64,000 bases of DNA from NCBI GenBank assembly GCA_011525295.1, contig WTGV01000064.1, forward strand, positions 1-64,000, in the 5' to 3' direction. A model generated the notes under the pieces. The model did not search any database, was not told where the DNA came from, and worked only from the letters and a program-made list of their open reading frames with translations. This DNA is from Pseudomonadales bacterium. GTDB lineage: Bacteria; Pseudomonadota; Gammaproteobacteria; Pseudomonadales; Azotimanducaceae. The translations under genes were made by a program, and so were the position numbers. Within the stretch, counting starts at the first letter, position 1; the number at the start of each line of letters is the position of its first letter. Shown piece by piece: positions 46,483 to 55,878 of the stretch.

Positions 46483-46561
46483 ACAAGTTCTCTTTTTACA
46501 GCGTTCGTTCCAGGTCTCGTTCAGAAAAATGCGTTAACTCGACGGTCGGACACTATCCATA

Positions 46562-47176
46562 ATGTACTCTATCGGCTTGACGGGAAGCATCGGTGCCGGG
46601 AAGTCCACAGCTGCACAGTACTTAGAACATCGTGGGTATCCCGTGATTGATGCCGATCGACTTGGACATGAAGCATACCTGCCCAACACTCCATGCTATC
46701 AACAGGTTGTTAACGTATTCGGTGACAAAGTGGTGACAGAGGATGGCGCGATCGATCGTACAGCACTCGGAAACATCGTCTTTGCAGATCTCACCCAACT
46801 ACAACGCCTCAACGAAATTGTTTGGCCGGTTATCAAACAGTTAGCAATCGTACGGCTACAACAAGTTTCTGATGTCCAAGGTTGTCGAGTGGTTTTTTTT
46901 GAAGCGGCAGTACTAGTCGAAGCGGAATGGAATAATATCGTGGACGAAGTCTGGACGATACTTGCCGATACTGCTAATGTAGTACAACGTGTAATGGTAC
47001 GCGACAACACCACTAAACTACGGCTCCAAAAACGCTTAGAGGCACAAATTTCAATTGACGAAAGAGTACGCCGATCGAATGTAGTGATCAATAACGATGC
47101 TAGTATTGAGGAACTCTATAGAGCTATCGATCAACAACTCATTAGTCTACGACATCGAATTGAAGGAGGTGATTGA
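46562..47176 (+). CDS. coaE: dephospho-CoA kinase
   Basis: CoaE phosphorylates dephospho-CoA in the last step of CoA synthesis. The 204-residue protein begins MYSIGLTGSIGAGKST, with the P-loop GSIGAGKS at about 8-15, and has the VIDADRLGHEAY segment and RNVVI-type NVVINND. Length matches E. coli (206). It ends one nt before the next gene's start, so translation is likely coupled. Confidence 0.96.
   Translation: MYSIGLTGSIGAGKSTAAQYLEHRGYPVIDADRLGHEAYLPNTPCYQQVVNVFGDKVVTEDGAIDRTALGNIVFADLTQLQRLNEIVWPVIKQLAIVRLQQVSDVQGCRVVFFEAAVLVEAEWNNIVDEVWTILADTANVVQRVMVRDNTTKLRLQKRLEAQISIDERVRRSNVVINNDASIEELYRAIDQQLISLRHRIEGGD
47163..47170 (+). promoter_or_regulatory. strong ribosome site inside the coaE 3' end
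   Basis: AAGGAGGT lies seven nt before the ATG at 47178, within the last codons of coaE. It fixes the start of the unknown protein; a longer in-frame reading beginning at 47097 inside coaE was rejected on this basis. Confidence 0.85.
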
Positions 47177-47177
47177 G

Positions 47178-47705
47178 ATGGTCTTCGAACAGTTCAAATC
47201 AACCGCAGATCAAATTAAGGATAAAGTGAAAGCGAGTGGGGACGAAGTATTTGTTAAAGTTGCGGGAGCCGGAAGACAAGGGCTCGCCAAAGCGGTTAAG
47301 AAACTGTTTGAAGAATACGCGACCTTTGCCCCAATCCTAGAGAGCGCTGGATTCATCGTGGGTGATGTCGAACTCCGACTAACGCTACCGCCCGCGATCG
47401 TAGTATGTATTGAACCTACGGAACCAGACGCATTGGACCGGTTGAAAACTGTGGAAAGCGAATTGGAGTTGGATGACAATCAAAAAAGAGTTTTGCAATT
47501 GATCAAAGAAGCGTACGCGCTAGAAGAAACTGTGAAAGCATACGGACACGAGATCGGTCAAATTGAGCTTGTGTTTAGTGTACCACCAGGAGTGAATGTA
47601 CACCTTAGTTCAAGTCGCTCGCGTGTATTTGGCTCTGTTGATCGTTCCCCCGGTACGTCTGAAGAAACTGATTCAGATTGGTCCACAAACTCTCAAGACA
47701 CCTGA
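47178..47705 (+). CDS. unknown protein with two helix-strand modules
   Basis: The 175-residue product starts at an ATG seven nt after AAGGAGGT (47163-47170), an excellent ribosome site, suggesting high translation. Two similar units are visible: a helix (about 32-57) followed by GDVELRLTLPP (62-72), and a helix (about 102-125) followed by GQIELVFSVPP (127-137). The C-terminus (145-175) is Ser/Asp/Thr-rich and disordered. No signal peptide or membrane helix is present. It is coupled to coaE and overlaps the tail of the convergent copA by 13 nt. I do not recognise the family. Confidence 0.8.
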   Translation: MVFEQFKSTADQIKDKVKASGDEVFVKVAGAGRQGLAKAVKKLFEEYATFAPILESAGFIVGDVELRLTLPPAIVVCIEPTEPDALDRLKTVESELELDDNQKRVLQLIKEAYALEETVKAYGHEIGQIELVFSVPPGVNVHLSSSRSRVFGSVDRSPGTSEETDSDWSTNSQDT

Positions 47706-50083
47706 GAGTTCCACCGTTTCAATAACAACGAATTCGTCACCACGCTGACGCTCGATAGTGCCATTGCTGCGCCAGCAATAGCAGGATCAAGGTATCCTAA
47801 CACCGCTAAAGGTATCATCACAACGTTGTAAATAAAAGCCCAGAAAAGGTTTTGTCGTATCTTCCTGAAGGTCCGAGTGCTGATATCCAAGGTCGCCGCC
47901 ACCAGTCGAGGATCGGGTCGCATTAACGTTACCGGCGCGACTTCCATTGCAATATCGGTTCCGGAGCTCATCGCAATTCCAAGTCGTGCTTGTGCGAGTG
48001 CAGGAGCGTCATTGATTCCATCTCCGACCATTGCTACCGATGTGCCTTCTGTCTGAATTGCTTCAACCTTCTCTACCTTGGTTTCGGGCGTTTGCCGATA
48101 GCCATAAGAAGTGATGCCGAGCACGCGAGCTAGACGTTCGGTGACCTCTTTGCTGTCGCCGCTGAGAATGTGTATCTCGACGTTCCTTTGCTGAAGTTTC
48201 GCGACCGCCTCTCTAGAAGTCGGTCGTTCGATATCCACGAAAACAAACTCCGCCACAACTTCACCAGCAAACAGCAACCACACAGTGCTCTCAAACTCGT
48301 CCGTCACTACTGGTTCATGTCCAAATCGTCGTAATAAACGATCGTTACCCAAGGCACAATCGATATTGTCTACGTTTCCACTAACACCCTCACCGACATA
48401 TGCACGAAAGCCTGATGGAGTAAGAACGTCAATACCCTGCTCTTTTGCATAGTTGAGAAACGCTTTTGCGATGGGGTGTTCACTGAGAGACTGTAGCGCG
48501 ATGGCAGCTTGTAGATAGGTGCCGTACAACTCTGCTTTCCCACTACGTACAACCTGACCTCGAACAAATGAAGGCTTGCCGTGTGTCAGCGTACCGGTTT
48601 TGTCAAACACTACTTCCTGTACACGGTGAGCATGTTCTAAGGCTTCGATGTCGCGAAACAAAATCCCGGCGCGCGCCGCAGTTCCCGTGCCGGTAATCAC
48701 TGCTGTCGGTGTCGCCAATCCTAAGGCACAAGGGCACGCAATGACCAAAACTGACACAGAATTGATGAGTGCAATTTCGAAGTCTCCTACGATGCTCCAA
48801 GCAACTAAGGTGACGAGTGCGATGAGAATCACAACCGGTACAAAGAACCCACTCACTTTGTCGACCAGACGCTGAATATCGGTCTTTCCCACTTGTGCTT
48901 GTTCTACGAGCCGAGCTATGCGATTCAAGGTCGTGTCGTTCCCAACTTTTGTTACTCGTACTACGAGATGGCCGTCTAGATTTACCGCACCTTCATACAC
49001 TTCGTCGCCAATTTGCCGATGCACCGGATTACTTTCACCGGTTATGAGAGATTCGTCAGTATGTGCTTCGCCTTCAATCACCTCTCCATCTGCCGAGATT
49101 CTTTCGCCGGGGATGCACGTGATTACTTCTCTTAGTTCAAGTAGTTCAGTTGGTTTTTCGATCGTCTCGCCTGTTTCGGTTCGAACGCGCACCACTCGTG
49201 GTCGTAAGCTCAGTAGTTCGCGTATTGCCGAAAAAGTTCTTCTTTTTGCGCGCGTTTCTAAGTATTTGCCCCAGAGCACAAGCGTAATAATCACGGCCGC
49301 GGATTCGAAGTACATTTCCCCCTGTGCTGCTTCGCCGTGCTGAATCATGAGAAACCAACTATAGAGGTACGCTGAGGTAGTCCCCAGAACAACTAAGACA
49401 TCCATGTTCGCGCTTCGATTCCTGAGTGCATTGAAAGCACCAATATAGAACTTTCGACCAAACCAGAACTGAACCGGTGTCGCAAAAAGCACTTCAGCTG
49501 CCGGCATCCAATGAAATTGTCGCCAACCGACAAATTGTGCCAACATTTGTAGTACCAACAAAGACGAGAAGAGTGAGGCTAAGAGCGCAGACCGTCGTTC
49601 TTTGGTAACTTCATTTTGAAACTGTTCTGCTTCGTCGTCGGGTTCAGCTCGAGCAATTAAACTAAAACCAGCCGATTGAACTCGACTCATTAGGTCTCTT
49701 TCAGTGACCAACCCTGTGATAGTTCGTATCGTCGCATTCTCGGTCGCAAAGTTCACCTCTGCAGTCTCGACTCCGGGAACTTTGAGCAGCGCATCTTGTA
49801 TCCGACCAGCGCACGCTGTACAAGACATTCCTCCGACTTGGTAGGTCTGTGTATCAACGCCCACGTCAAAGCCGGCACGACGAACCACTCCTGCTAAGTC
49901 TGTCGCGGCTAGACTTTTTGGATCGATACGTAAGTAAGCTTTCTCGGCTGCAAGATTTACTGCGACATCTATCACCCCATGTTCTTTCTTGAATGCAACT
50001 TCTAATCGTTCAACACAGGACCCGCAGGTCATGCCGGTGATGTTGAAGCTTAGCTGTTGGGAGGCACTAACTGACGTGCTCAT
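47693..50083 (-). CDS. copA: copper-exporting P1B-type ATPase
   Basis: This P1B-1 ATPase exports Cu(I). The 796-residue protein has two N-terminal HMA domains with GMTCGSC (Cys20 and Cys23) and GMSCTAC (Cys88 and Cys91), membrane helices, the transmembrane CPC (ACPCALGLATPT), the phosphorylation site DKTGTLTHG, HP motif SEHPIAKA and GDGINDAPAL. Length and domain order are typical. The cytochrome oxidase subunit III gene lies seven nt upstream, pointing to a link with copper use in respiration. It overlaps the unknown gene's end by 13 nt. Confidence 0.96.
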   Translation of the reverse strand: MSTSVSASQQLSFNITGMTCGSCVERLEVAFKKEHGVIDVAVNLAAEKAYLRIDPKSLAATDLAGVVRRAGFDVGVDTQTYQVGGMSCTACAGRIQDALLKVPGVETAEVNFATENATIRTITGLVTERDLMSRVQSAGFSLIARAEPDDEAEQFQNEVTKERRSALLASLFSSLLVLQMLAQFVGWRQFHWMPAAEVLFATPVQFWFGRKFYIGAFNALRNRSANMDVLVVLGTTSAYLYSWFLMIQHGEAAQGEMYFESAAVIITLVLWGKYLETRAKRRTFSAIRELLSLRPRVVRVRTETGETIEKPTELLELREVITCIPGERISADGEVIEGEAHTDESLITGESNPVHRQIGDEVYEGAVNLDGHLVVRVTKVGNDTTLNRIARLVEQAQVGKTDIQRLVDKVSGFFVPVVILIALVTLVAWSIVGDFEIALINSVSVLVIACPCALGLATPTAVITGTGTAARAGILFRDIEALEHAHRVQEVVFDKTGTLTHGKPSFVRGQVVRSGKAELYGTYLQAAIALQSLSEHPIAKAFLNYAKEQGIDVLTPSGFRAYVGEGVSGNVDNIDCALGNDRLLRRFGHEPVVTDEFESTVWLLFAGEVVAEFVFVDIERPTSREAVAKLQQRNVEIHILSGDSKEVTERLARVLGITSYGYRQTPETKVEKVEAIQTEGTSVAMVGDGINDAPALAQARLGIAMSSGTDIAMEVAPVTLMRPDPRLVAATLDISTRTFRKIRQNLFWAFIYNVVMIPLAVLGYLDPAIAGAAMALSSVSVVTNSLLLKRWNSQVS

Positions 50084-50089
50084 ACAAAA

Positions 50090-50704
50090 CTACGTCGAAA
50101 CAAAAAGAGCTAGGATGACAACCCAAACCAAAAGCAAAAAGTGCCAGTAAATCGCGCATAGTTCGACACTCAGCCGGATGTGTGCATAGTCCCCTTTTTT
50201 GGCGCGCATACGCCATAACGCGCGACACCAAGCAATCAATCCTCCGATGAGGTGAACTGCATGGAGTGCGGTGAGGACATAGAAAAAGGCGTTGGAGAGA
50301 TTGCGCTGTGCGGCATATCCAAGCTCGATTAGTTGCCACCATACAACTATCTGTAACACCAAGAACACGACTGTTAGGAACCCGCCAATCAAAAAAACAA
50401 ACATTCCATCTCTATTATTGTTGACGAGTCGTCGAGAATACTCCAATGCCATGCTCACTGCTACTAAGACAACGCTATTGACCCAGAGTAAGAACGGCTC
50501 AGGCATTGGTACCCAATCGGTCGCTAGCGCGATGCGCATGTGAGTAGCCGCAAACAACAGAAAGAAAACACTTCCCACGACGCACAGGAAAATATATAGG
50601 GCTACCTTGCGGTCGTGTGCTCGGAACGATTTCGTGTGTAATGACTCCACGTTGTCACCGGTTTCCACCCAGGGTTTTTCTGTTAAACGACGAAAAATGC
50701 TCAT
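50090..50704 (-). CDS. haem-copper oxidase subunit III
   Basis: The 204-residue protein has five predicted membrane helices and COX3 features: HMRIALATDW, then LQIVVWWQLIELG, and FYVLTALHAVHLIGGLIAW (about 138-156) with its conserved His pair, then SVELCAIYWHFLLLVW. Subunit I and II genes are absent next to it, so it is an orphan here; it could serve an oxidase encoded elsewhere or a NorE-type role. The ATG at 50704 was preferred over a frame opening at 50767. Seven nt separate it from copA. Function beyond the family is inference. Confidence 0.82.
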   Translation of the reverse strand: MSIFRRLTEKPWVETGDNVESLHTKSFRAHDRKVALYIFLCVVGSVFFLLFAATHMRIALATDWVPMPEPFLLWVNSVVLVAVSMALEYSRRLVNNNRDGMFVFLIGGFLTVVFLVLQIVVWWQLIELGYAAQRNLSNAFFYVLTALHAVHLIGGLIAWCRALWRMRAKKGDYAHIRLSVELCAIYWHFLLLVWVVILALFVST

Positions 50705-50945
50705 ATATATAACTTTGTTTCCTCTCTTTATTGTATTGGACGGGAGGTGAAAAAATCCGTTGCTCACGCCACTCGAACTAGAGCCTTCCTTTAACTACGA
50801 GGTACGATGTAGTACTGAATGGCGCGTCTTCTAGTCCGATTTAGCAGACGGACAGAACCGAACATAATTCTATAATCTGAAAATTGTTTCGCTTGTATTG
50901 AAGATACCAATCGAAGTAAATACGTAACTAGGATAGCAGTTTTAT

Positions 50946-51185
50946 ATGGACTCTAAATACATGTGGGGCGGTATCGTTTTGATCGTGTTTCTTTCGATCG
51001 CTTCAAGCCTTATATCCCAATGGATTCGTGCGCGATACCGTACACGAAAGAGTGAATACGACGCTCGACTCTCTGCGCTCGAATCACAAACTGATCTAAC
51101 TCAATTGGAGGAACGCGTTCAAGTTCTTGAGTCCATAGTTACCGACCCAAAGCGCAATCTTCGAAAAAATATCGACTCGCTCTAG
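50946..51185 (+). CDS. PspB-like small membrane protein
   Basis: The 79-residue protein has an N-terminal membrane helix (about 8-26) and a charged coiled-coil tail with LEERVQVLESIVTDP, resembling the end of phage shock protein B. PspB binds PspC and helps sense membrane stress in E. coli. No PspA or PspC gene is next to it, so the Psp name is only a resemblance. It lies 18 nt before a MscS channel gene and appears to start its operon, with copA/COX3 divergent. Confidence 0.6.
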   Translation: MDSKYMWGGIVLIVFLSIASSLISQWIRARYRTRKSEYDARLSALESQTDLTQLEERVQVLESIVTDPKRNLRKNIDSL

Positions 51186-51203
51186 TGTAGTCTAAACGGC
51201 AGA

Positions 51204-51980
51204 ATGTCATCCCCAGCGGAACAAACTTCAAACGGTTTCGGTGCCTATATCGGCGCTATCCCAAACGAAGTCTGGGCTCTCGTACTCATAGTCGCGGGAC
51301 TGATTGGCGGTCTCATAGCGCGATTAATCTTTGTCCGGTTAGCTGAGCGAATCAGTAAAGCCAAAGACAGTCCCGCGAAGAGTTTAGAGATAGCTCTACG
51401 TCGCGCAGGACCGATCGCGCTATGGACGTGTGTCTTCGTTATGGCGTTGTTGGCTTTTCAGTTCCTCGACTTGCGAAGTGAAAACCCGCTATTGGATGAA
51501 TTCTCACAACGACTTCCCAATGTACTGTTAGGAGCAATCGTCATATTGGTTGGTCATCTTGTCGGAGTCGCGGTGCGAGATTTTGTAATACGCGCGATGT
51601 CCGATACTCGGATAGCGGTCACAATCGGTCGCGTGAGCTACGTCAGCATATTTGTGATCGGCATTATTATCGGTCTGCAACAAGTAGACGTCGACATTTC
51701 GTTCTTAGGCAATTCCATAATCGTGTTGCTAGGTGTGGTCTTGGCTTCCATCGGTATTACGATTGGAATTGGATCACATCACCACGTCGCGAATTTGGTT
51801 GCGAGACAGGAACTCGCGAACTTATCTGTGGGAGATCGCATAAAAATTCGAAACTATGTCGGTACGATTGTCGAAATTCGCCGAACTAAAGTACATTTAA
51901 TGACGGAAGAAGGTACCACCTACGTTCCCGCTTCTTTATTTTCCTATGAACCGTTCGTACTGATTTCCTCAGACGACTAG
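51204..51980 (+). CDS. MscS-family mechanosensitive channel
   Basis: The 258-residue protein has four or five membrane helices and a MscS pore helix and beta domain: the region GIGSHHHVANLVARQELANL precedes LSVGDRIKIRNYVGTIVEI (about 214-232) and the beta strand EGTTYVPASLF. The C-terminal domain is short, as in small YbdG-like MscS paralogues. It relieves osmotic pressure or senses membrane tension by family knowledge. It is flanked by the PspB-like gene and two MgtE-type genes. Confidence 0.82.
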   Translation: MSSPAEQTSNGFGAYIGAIPNEVWALVLIVAGLIGGLIARLIFVRLAERISKAKDSPAKSLEIALRRAGPIALWTCVFVMALLAFQFLDLRSENPLLDEFSQRLPNVLLGAIVILVGHLVGVAVRDFVIRAMSDTRIAVTIGRVSYVSIFVIGIIIGLQQVDVDISFLGNSIIVLLGVVLASIGITIGIGSHHHVANLVARQELANLSVGDRIKIRNYVGTIVEIRRTKVHLMTEEGTTYVPASLFSYEPFVLISSDD

Positions 51981-51993
51981 CGGCGAGTTTAGT

Positions 51994-52830
51994 ATGTCGG
52001 ATTCGGTAGTTCAACAACGTGGTCTGATTCTCAACTTCGCCGAAGAACATCCTGAGCAATTCGGCCAAGTATTAGCGAGTTGTGCAACAAACGAAGCACA
52101 CCTAATATTAAGAGACTTGCCTACTACTTCATTAATCGAGGTGTTAGCGTATGCGCCGCGCCGATTTACCGTCGAGTTCATTGGCACTCAAGACTCCAAT
52201 GCGATTTTGAAGTGGATTCATCTTGGCAGCGACGATGCAGTTGCGAGGATCGCGAGAAGACTACCAGAAGAAGTGCGCGCAGCCGTCCTTGCACAAGTTA
52301 AGGATGTCAATAAATTACGTGTGCTACGAGAATACGTGAATTTTGAAAAAGATTCTGTTGCCGCACTCGCAGACAAAGACTTTCTTACGTTTCCTGACAA
52401 GATGACCTGTGCGGAAGTAAGGGAAAGTATTCGTAAGCTCGATGAAGACGACACCGAAAATCTCTTAGTCGTGAACGACGAAGACCGCGTACTGGGTCTC
52501 TTAGATGACAGACGTCTACTTCGTAGCGGTCGAAGCGAACCAATTGCTGGATGCATCAAACGAACGACGTTGTTACCAGCAAGTGCGACAGCTAAGTCCA
52601 TAGTAGAAATAGAGGCGTGGCATAGGGTCGACCGACTCCCAGTCGTTGACAAAAACCGTAGAGCTATTGGAGTGTTACATTGGGACCACTTGATTGAACG
52701 TCATAAAACGCGAGAGGACACTTCTCAGAGTGAAGAATACGCTCTCGTGATGGACATCATGAGCACCATGCTTGATGTCGTCAAAGAACTACCAAGTGCG
52801 CACAAATCGAGAACGAGAACCCGAGGCTAA
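51994..52830 (+). CDS. soluble MgtE-like protein (N domain and CBS pair only)
   Basis: The 278-residue protein resembles the cytosolic half of MgtE: an N superhelix (about 10-120, with VLASCATNEAHLILRDLP and WIHLGSDDAVARIARRLP) followed by a CBS-like pair (about 130-235). No membrane helix follows. The full MgtE next door has its own complete N and CBS domains, so this is not the broken start of that gene. It may act as a regulatory subunit. It starts 13 nt after the MscS gene and ends three nt before mgtE. Confidence 0.75.
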   Translation: MSDSVVQQRGLILNFAEEHPEQFGQVLASCATNEAHLILRDLPTTSLIEVLAYAPRRFTVEFIGTQDSNAILKWIHLGSDDAVARIARRLPEEVRAAVLAQVKDVNKLRVLREYVNFEKDSVAALADKDFLTFPDKMTCAEVRESIRKLDEDDTENLLVVNDEDRVLGLLDDRRLLRSGRSEPIAGCIKRTTLLPASATAKSIVEIEAWHRVDRLPVVDKNRRAIGVLHWDHLIERHKTREDTSQSEEYALVMDIMSTMLDVVKELPSAHKSRTRTRG

Positions 52831-52832
52831 CA

Positions 52833-54125
52833 GTGCAGGCGAGCGTAGTATTGCGACAACAATTCGTGGAGCAGTTTCCAGCCGAAGCCGCCGATGTGCT
52901 CCAAGCGTTACCTGATGACCGACTGTTGGAAGAAATACAAGATCTGCCAGTCGATTCCCTCATTGAAATCATCGATTTCTTTTCTCCAAGTCGAGCAACA
53001 CACATTTACCCTAGACTGTCTTCAGAACAACAACGAGAGATTCTGTTACAGGCACCAACTCGAGTACTTCTCAAGGTACTTCTCACGATGGCGGCAGAGA
53101 AGAAGGCTACTGTACTCGACAGTCTTCCAGACAATACTCGAAAGGAAATAGAAACCGTGCTGTCTTTTCCGGCAGATTCTGTCGCCAACATCATGAGTTC
53201 AGCGGTTGGTACCATATTTGTTGACATGACCGTGGACGAAGCGATCGAGCAAATTCGTGTCGAAGCACAAACGGTCGACTTGACTCAACTTGTCGTCGAC
53301 CGGGAGAATCGAATGCTCGGTAGAGTAACAACGCATTCCCTTGCATTAGCTCACGGAAGCACGTCTATCAGAGACCTTATTGAAAACGTTCCTTGTGAGA
53401 TTAATGTCGTCGAGTCGCGGGACGCAGTCGTGGAAATGATGGAGACAATGGACTTCGATATTCTCCCCGTACTCGATGACGAAAACAAACTTCTTGGAGT
53501 CGTGCGGCAAGACGTGTTGCAGGATGTGGTTCAAGAGGATGCTCAAGCCGACCTTCAACGCATGATGGGGGTTAGTGTAGAGGAACGGGCACTGTCTCGT
53601 GGAGTCTTTTCTATAAAACACCGATTACCTTGGCTCTATATCAATTTGGCTACTGCCTTCTTAGCTGCTGCGGTTGTCGGGCTCTTTGAAAATATGTTGG
53701 CACAGTTCACAGCATTGGCTGTGTTGCTTCCAGTTGTGGCGGGACAAAGTGGGAATGCGGGATCACAATCGATGGCGGTGACCATACGGGGCTTAGCTCT
53801 ACGAGAGATTAGCTTTCGGCAGTGGTTCAGGTTGTCCCGTAAAGAGTTGTTTGTCGGAACCACTAATGGCGTACTAATCGCCGTCGTCTGCGGATTGGCA
53901 GTTTTCCTTTGGCAACAGTCTTGGGGGCTGTCACTGATCATTTCCCTTTCGATGGTGATTGCCTTAGCTATCGCAGGCATAGCGGGCGCATTAGTTCCGA
54001 TCCTGCTCGCGCGATTTGGACAAGACCCTGCGACTGCTTCCTCGATCATATTGACCACAATCACGGACGTGGTGGGGTTTTTCGTGTTTTTGGGAATCGC
54101 TACACTGTTAGCGAGTATGATCTGA
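52833..54125 (+). CDS. mgtE: MgtE magnesium transporter
   Basis: The 430-residue protein has an N domain (about 1-115), CBS domains (about 120-235) and five membrane helices. The pore segment AGQSGNAGSQSMAVTIRGLA and the later QDPATASSIILTTITDVVGF are conserved in MgtE. GTG at 52833 is chosen; GAGG lies six nt upstream. MgtE is a Mg2+-gated channel closed by internal magnesium binding. It sits in a cluster with a MscS channel and a truncated paralogue, consistent with ion and osmotic balance. Confidence 0.94.
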   Translation: MQASVVLRQQFVEQFPAEAADVLQALPDDRLLEEIQDLPVDSLIEIIDFFSPSRATHIYPRLSSEQQREILLQAPTRVLLKVLLTMAAEKKATVLDSLPDNTRKEIETVLSFPADSVANIMSSAVGTIFVDMTVDEAIEQIRVEAQTVDLTQLVVDRENRMLGRVTTHSLALAHGSTSIRDLIENVPCEINVVESRDAVVEMMETMDFDILPVLDDENKLLGVVRQDVLQDVVQEDAQADLQRMMGVSVEERALSRGVFSIKHRLPWLYINLATAFLAAAVVGLFENMLAQFTALAVLLPVVAGQSGNAGSQSMAVTIRGLALREISFRQWFRLSRKELFVGTTNGVLIAVVCGLAVFLWQQSWGLSLIISLSMVIALAIAGIAGALVPILLARFGQDPATASSIILTTITDVVGFFVFLGIATLLASMI

Positions 54126-54153
54126 GAAGATGGTCGTGACCATCGATCTCTAT

Positions 54154-54229
54154 TGGTGGAGCCAGGGGGGATCGAACCCCCGACCTCGACAATGCCATCG
54201 TCGCGCTCTCCCAGCTGAGCTATGGCCCC
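54154..54229 (-). tRNA. tRNA-Ala (anticodon GGC)
   Basis: The minus strand gives a 76-nt cloverleaf with encoded CCA. The acceptor GGGGCC pairs with GGCTCC, the D arm reads AGCTCAGCTGGGAGAGC, the anticodon stem is CGACG/TGTCG around ATGGCAT, and the T arm GGGGGTTCGATCCCCC. It lies 12 nt downstream of gltX, an adjacency also seen in Pseudomonas. Confidence 0.97.
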
Positions 54230-54241
54230 AACAAAATTATT

Positions 54242-55750
54242 TTAGTTTGTTTTCGTTGTGAAATTCGATTGAGACGCAAGCTGGTGCCATTCTGAATCCA
54301 ATCGTTTTGCCGTTTTTTTGGACACGCCTCCGAGCACATTTATTGCGGAACGTAGCCGCGCGTTCACAACATCCCGACCTAAGATCTGAATGGAGTCAAA
54401 GAGTGGCAGAGAAACTGAACGACCCGAAATTGCCACAAACAAGGGAAACAAGAAATCACGAAATTTAAGCTCTAACCATTCCGCCAGTTGTTTAAACGAT
54501 TCGGATATTACTTCACTGTCCCAATGTTTTAATTGTTCCAGTAGTCGTTGTGAGAAATACAACACCCTAACACAATCTTCCAAAGAAACTTTCTTGTGGT
54601 TAAACAATTCTGCTGTAAGTGTCGAACGTTCGCCTAGTAGATAGTCCGCTTGCGAGAACACATCGTCAAGTCTCTCCGTTCGATCTTGCACCAATTCAAG
54701 GATCGCGTCTGCACGTCCATCACCAAATGCCCAGTCGCCCAATTTTTTCTTGAACTCAGAGTGTGAGAGGTTTCGAATGTACTGGCCATTCAACCAAGAG
54801 AGCTTGGCTAGATCGAATACAGGACCAGATGTGGAAACACGCGATGGTGTGAATGCTTCTTGAAATTCTTGAAACGAAAACATTTCCCGTTCATCGGGCA
54901 TCGAAAATCCCATCGTCGCGAGATAGTTCAACAACGCTTCCGGGAGGTATCCACAACGGCGAAAATAGTTGATCGAAGTACTCTGCTTTCGCTTCGAAAT
55001 TTTCGAATGATCTGGATTTCGCAACAACGGCAAGTGAATCAATTCCGGTTGCTCCCAACCAAAGTAAGTGTAAATCAATTGGTGTTTAGGACAGGAACTC
55101 AACCACTCTTCCCCGCGAAAAATGTGCGAGATTTCCATTAGATGATCGTCTACGGAGGCAGCGAAGTGATAAGTCGGAAATCGATCAGACTTTAAGAGTA
55201 CTTGCATATCCACTTGTCCCCAAGGGATTTCAATCGGACCGCGTAACGTGTCGTGAAATACGCAATTTCCCTCGGTAGGAACCTTTAGCCGGATGACATG
55301 GGGCATGCCTTCTTCGATATGAGATTGAATTTCTTGCGTGCTCAGACCAATGCAATGCCCATCGTATTTAGGTACGCGTCCTTGTTGACGCTGATCCGCT
55401 CTAACTGTGTCCAATCGTTCTTTCGTGCAAAAACAGTAGAACGCGCCGCCGATGGCTACTAATTCCGCGATCAGGTCATGATAGATCGATAAACGTTCGC
55501 TACACCGATACGGACCGAGAGGACCACCGACATCGGGACCCTCATCCCAATCAAGCCCCATCCAACGCAGGGCGTCTTGTATCGCTTGATCCGATTTGGG
55601 GTCACTACGTTCGACATCAGTGTCTTCCATTCGCAGTACAAATTTGCCTTGATGCTGATATGCAAAAGCACGATTAAAAAGCGCAACGTAGGCCGTACCG
55701 AGGTGCGGCAAGCCAGTTGGCGATGGTGCAACGCGTGTTCTAATCGTCAT
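54242..55750 (-). CDS. gltX: glutamyl-tRNA synthetase
   Basis: This class I synthetase charges tRNA-Glu. The 502-residue protein starts TIRTRVAPSPTGLPHLGT with the HIGH-type HLGT at 16-19, and has the KISKR version of KMSKS in LRNPDHSKISKRKQ. Length fits the bacterial discriminating type (E. coli 471), here slightly longer at the C-terminus. The CysRS-like zinc Cys cluster is partly visible (CFCTKERL). It is followed by tRNA-Ala. Confidence 0.96.
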   Translation of the reverse strand: MTIRTRVAPSPTGLPHLGTAYVALFNRAFAYQHQGKFVLRMEDTDVERSDPKSDQAIQDALRWMGLDWDEGPDVGGPLGPYRCSERLSIYHDLIAELVAIGGAFYCFCTKERLDTVRADQRQQGRVPKYDGHCIGLSTQEIQSHIEEGMPHVIRLKVPTEGNCVFHDTLRGPIEIPWGQVDMQVLLKSDRFPTYHFAASVDDHLMEISHIFRGEEWLSSCPKHQLIYTYFGWEQPELIHLPLLRNPDHSKISKRKQSTSINYFRRCGYLPEALLNYLATMGFSMPDEREMFSFQEFQEAFTPSRVSTSGPVFDLAKLSWLNGQYIRNLSHSEFKKKLGDWAFGDGRADAILELVQDRTERLDDVFSQADYLLGERSTLTAELFNHKKVSLEDCVRVLYFSQRLLEQLKHWDSEVISESFKQLAEWLELKFRDFLFPLFVAISGRSVSLPLFDSIQILGRDVVNARLRSAINVLGGVSKKTAKRLDSEWHQLASQSNFTTKTN

Positions 55751-55878
55751 AGTGGTTTAGCAAGTATACAGCGAACTACATTCGTTCGATGCCCATAGGA
55801 CGCAATGACGCTGTTGCTCACCGTGGTCAAAGAGTCATCGTCCCGCGATGACCGATAGAGTGGTGAAATTGAGAGAGC

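Noticed and set aside
47097-47177. Extended start of the unknown protein inside coaE
   Set aside because: The excellent ribosome site at 47163-47170 marks the ATG at 47178.
51994-54125. One mgtE gene split by a stop
   Set aside because: The second gene has complete N and CBS domains of its own, so the first is a separate paralogue.
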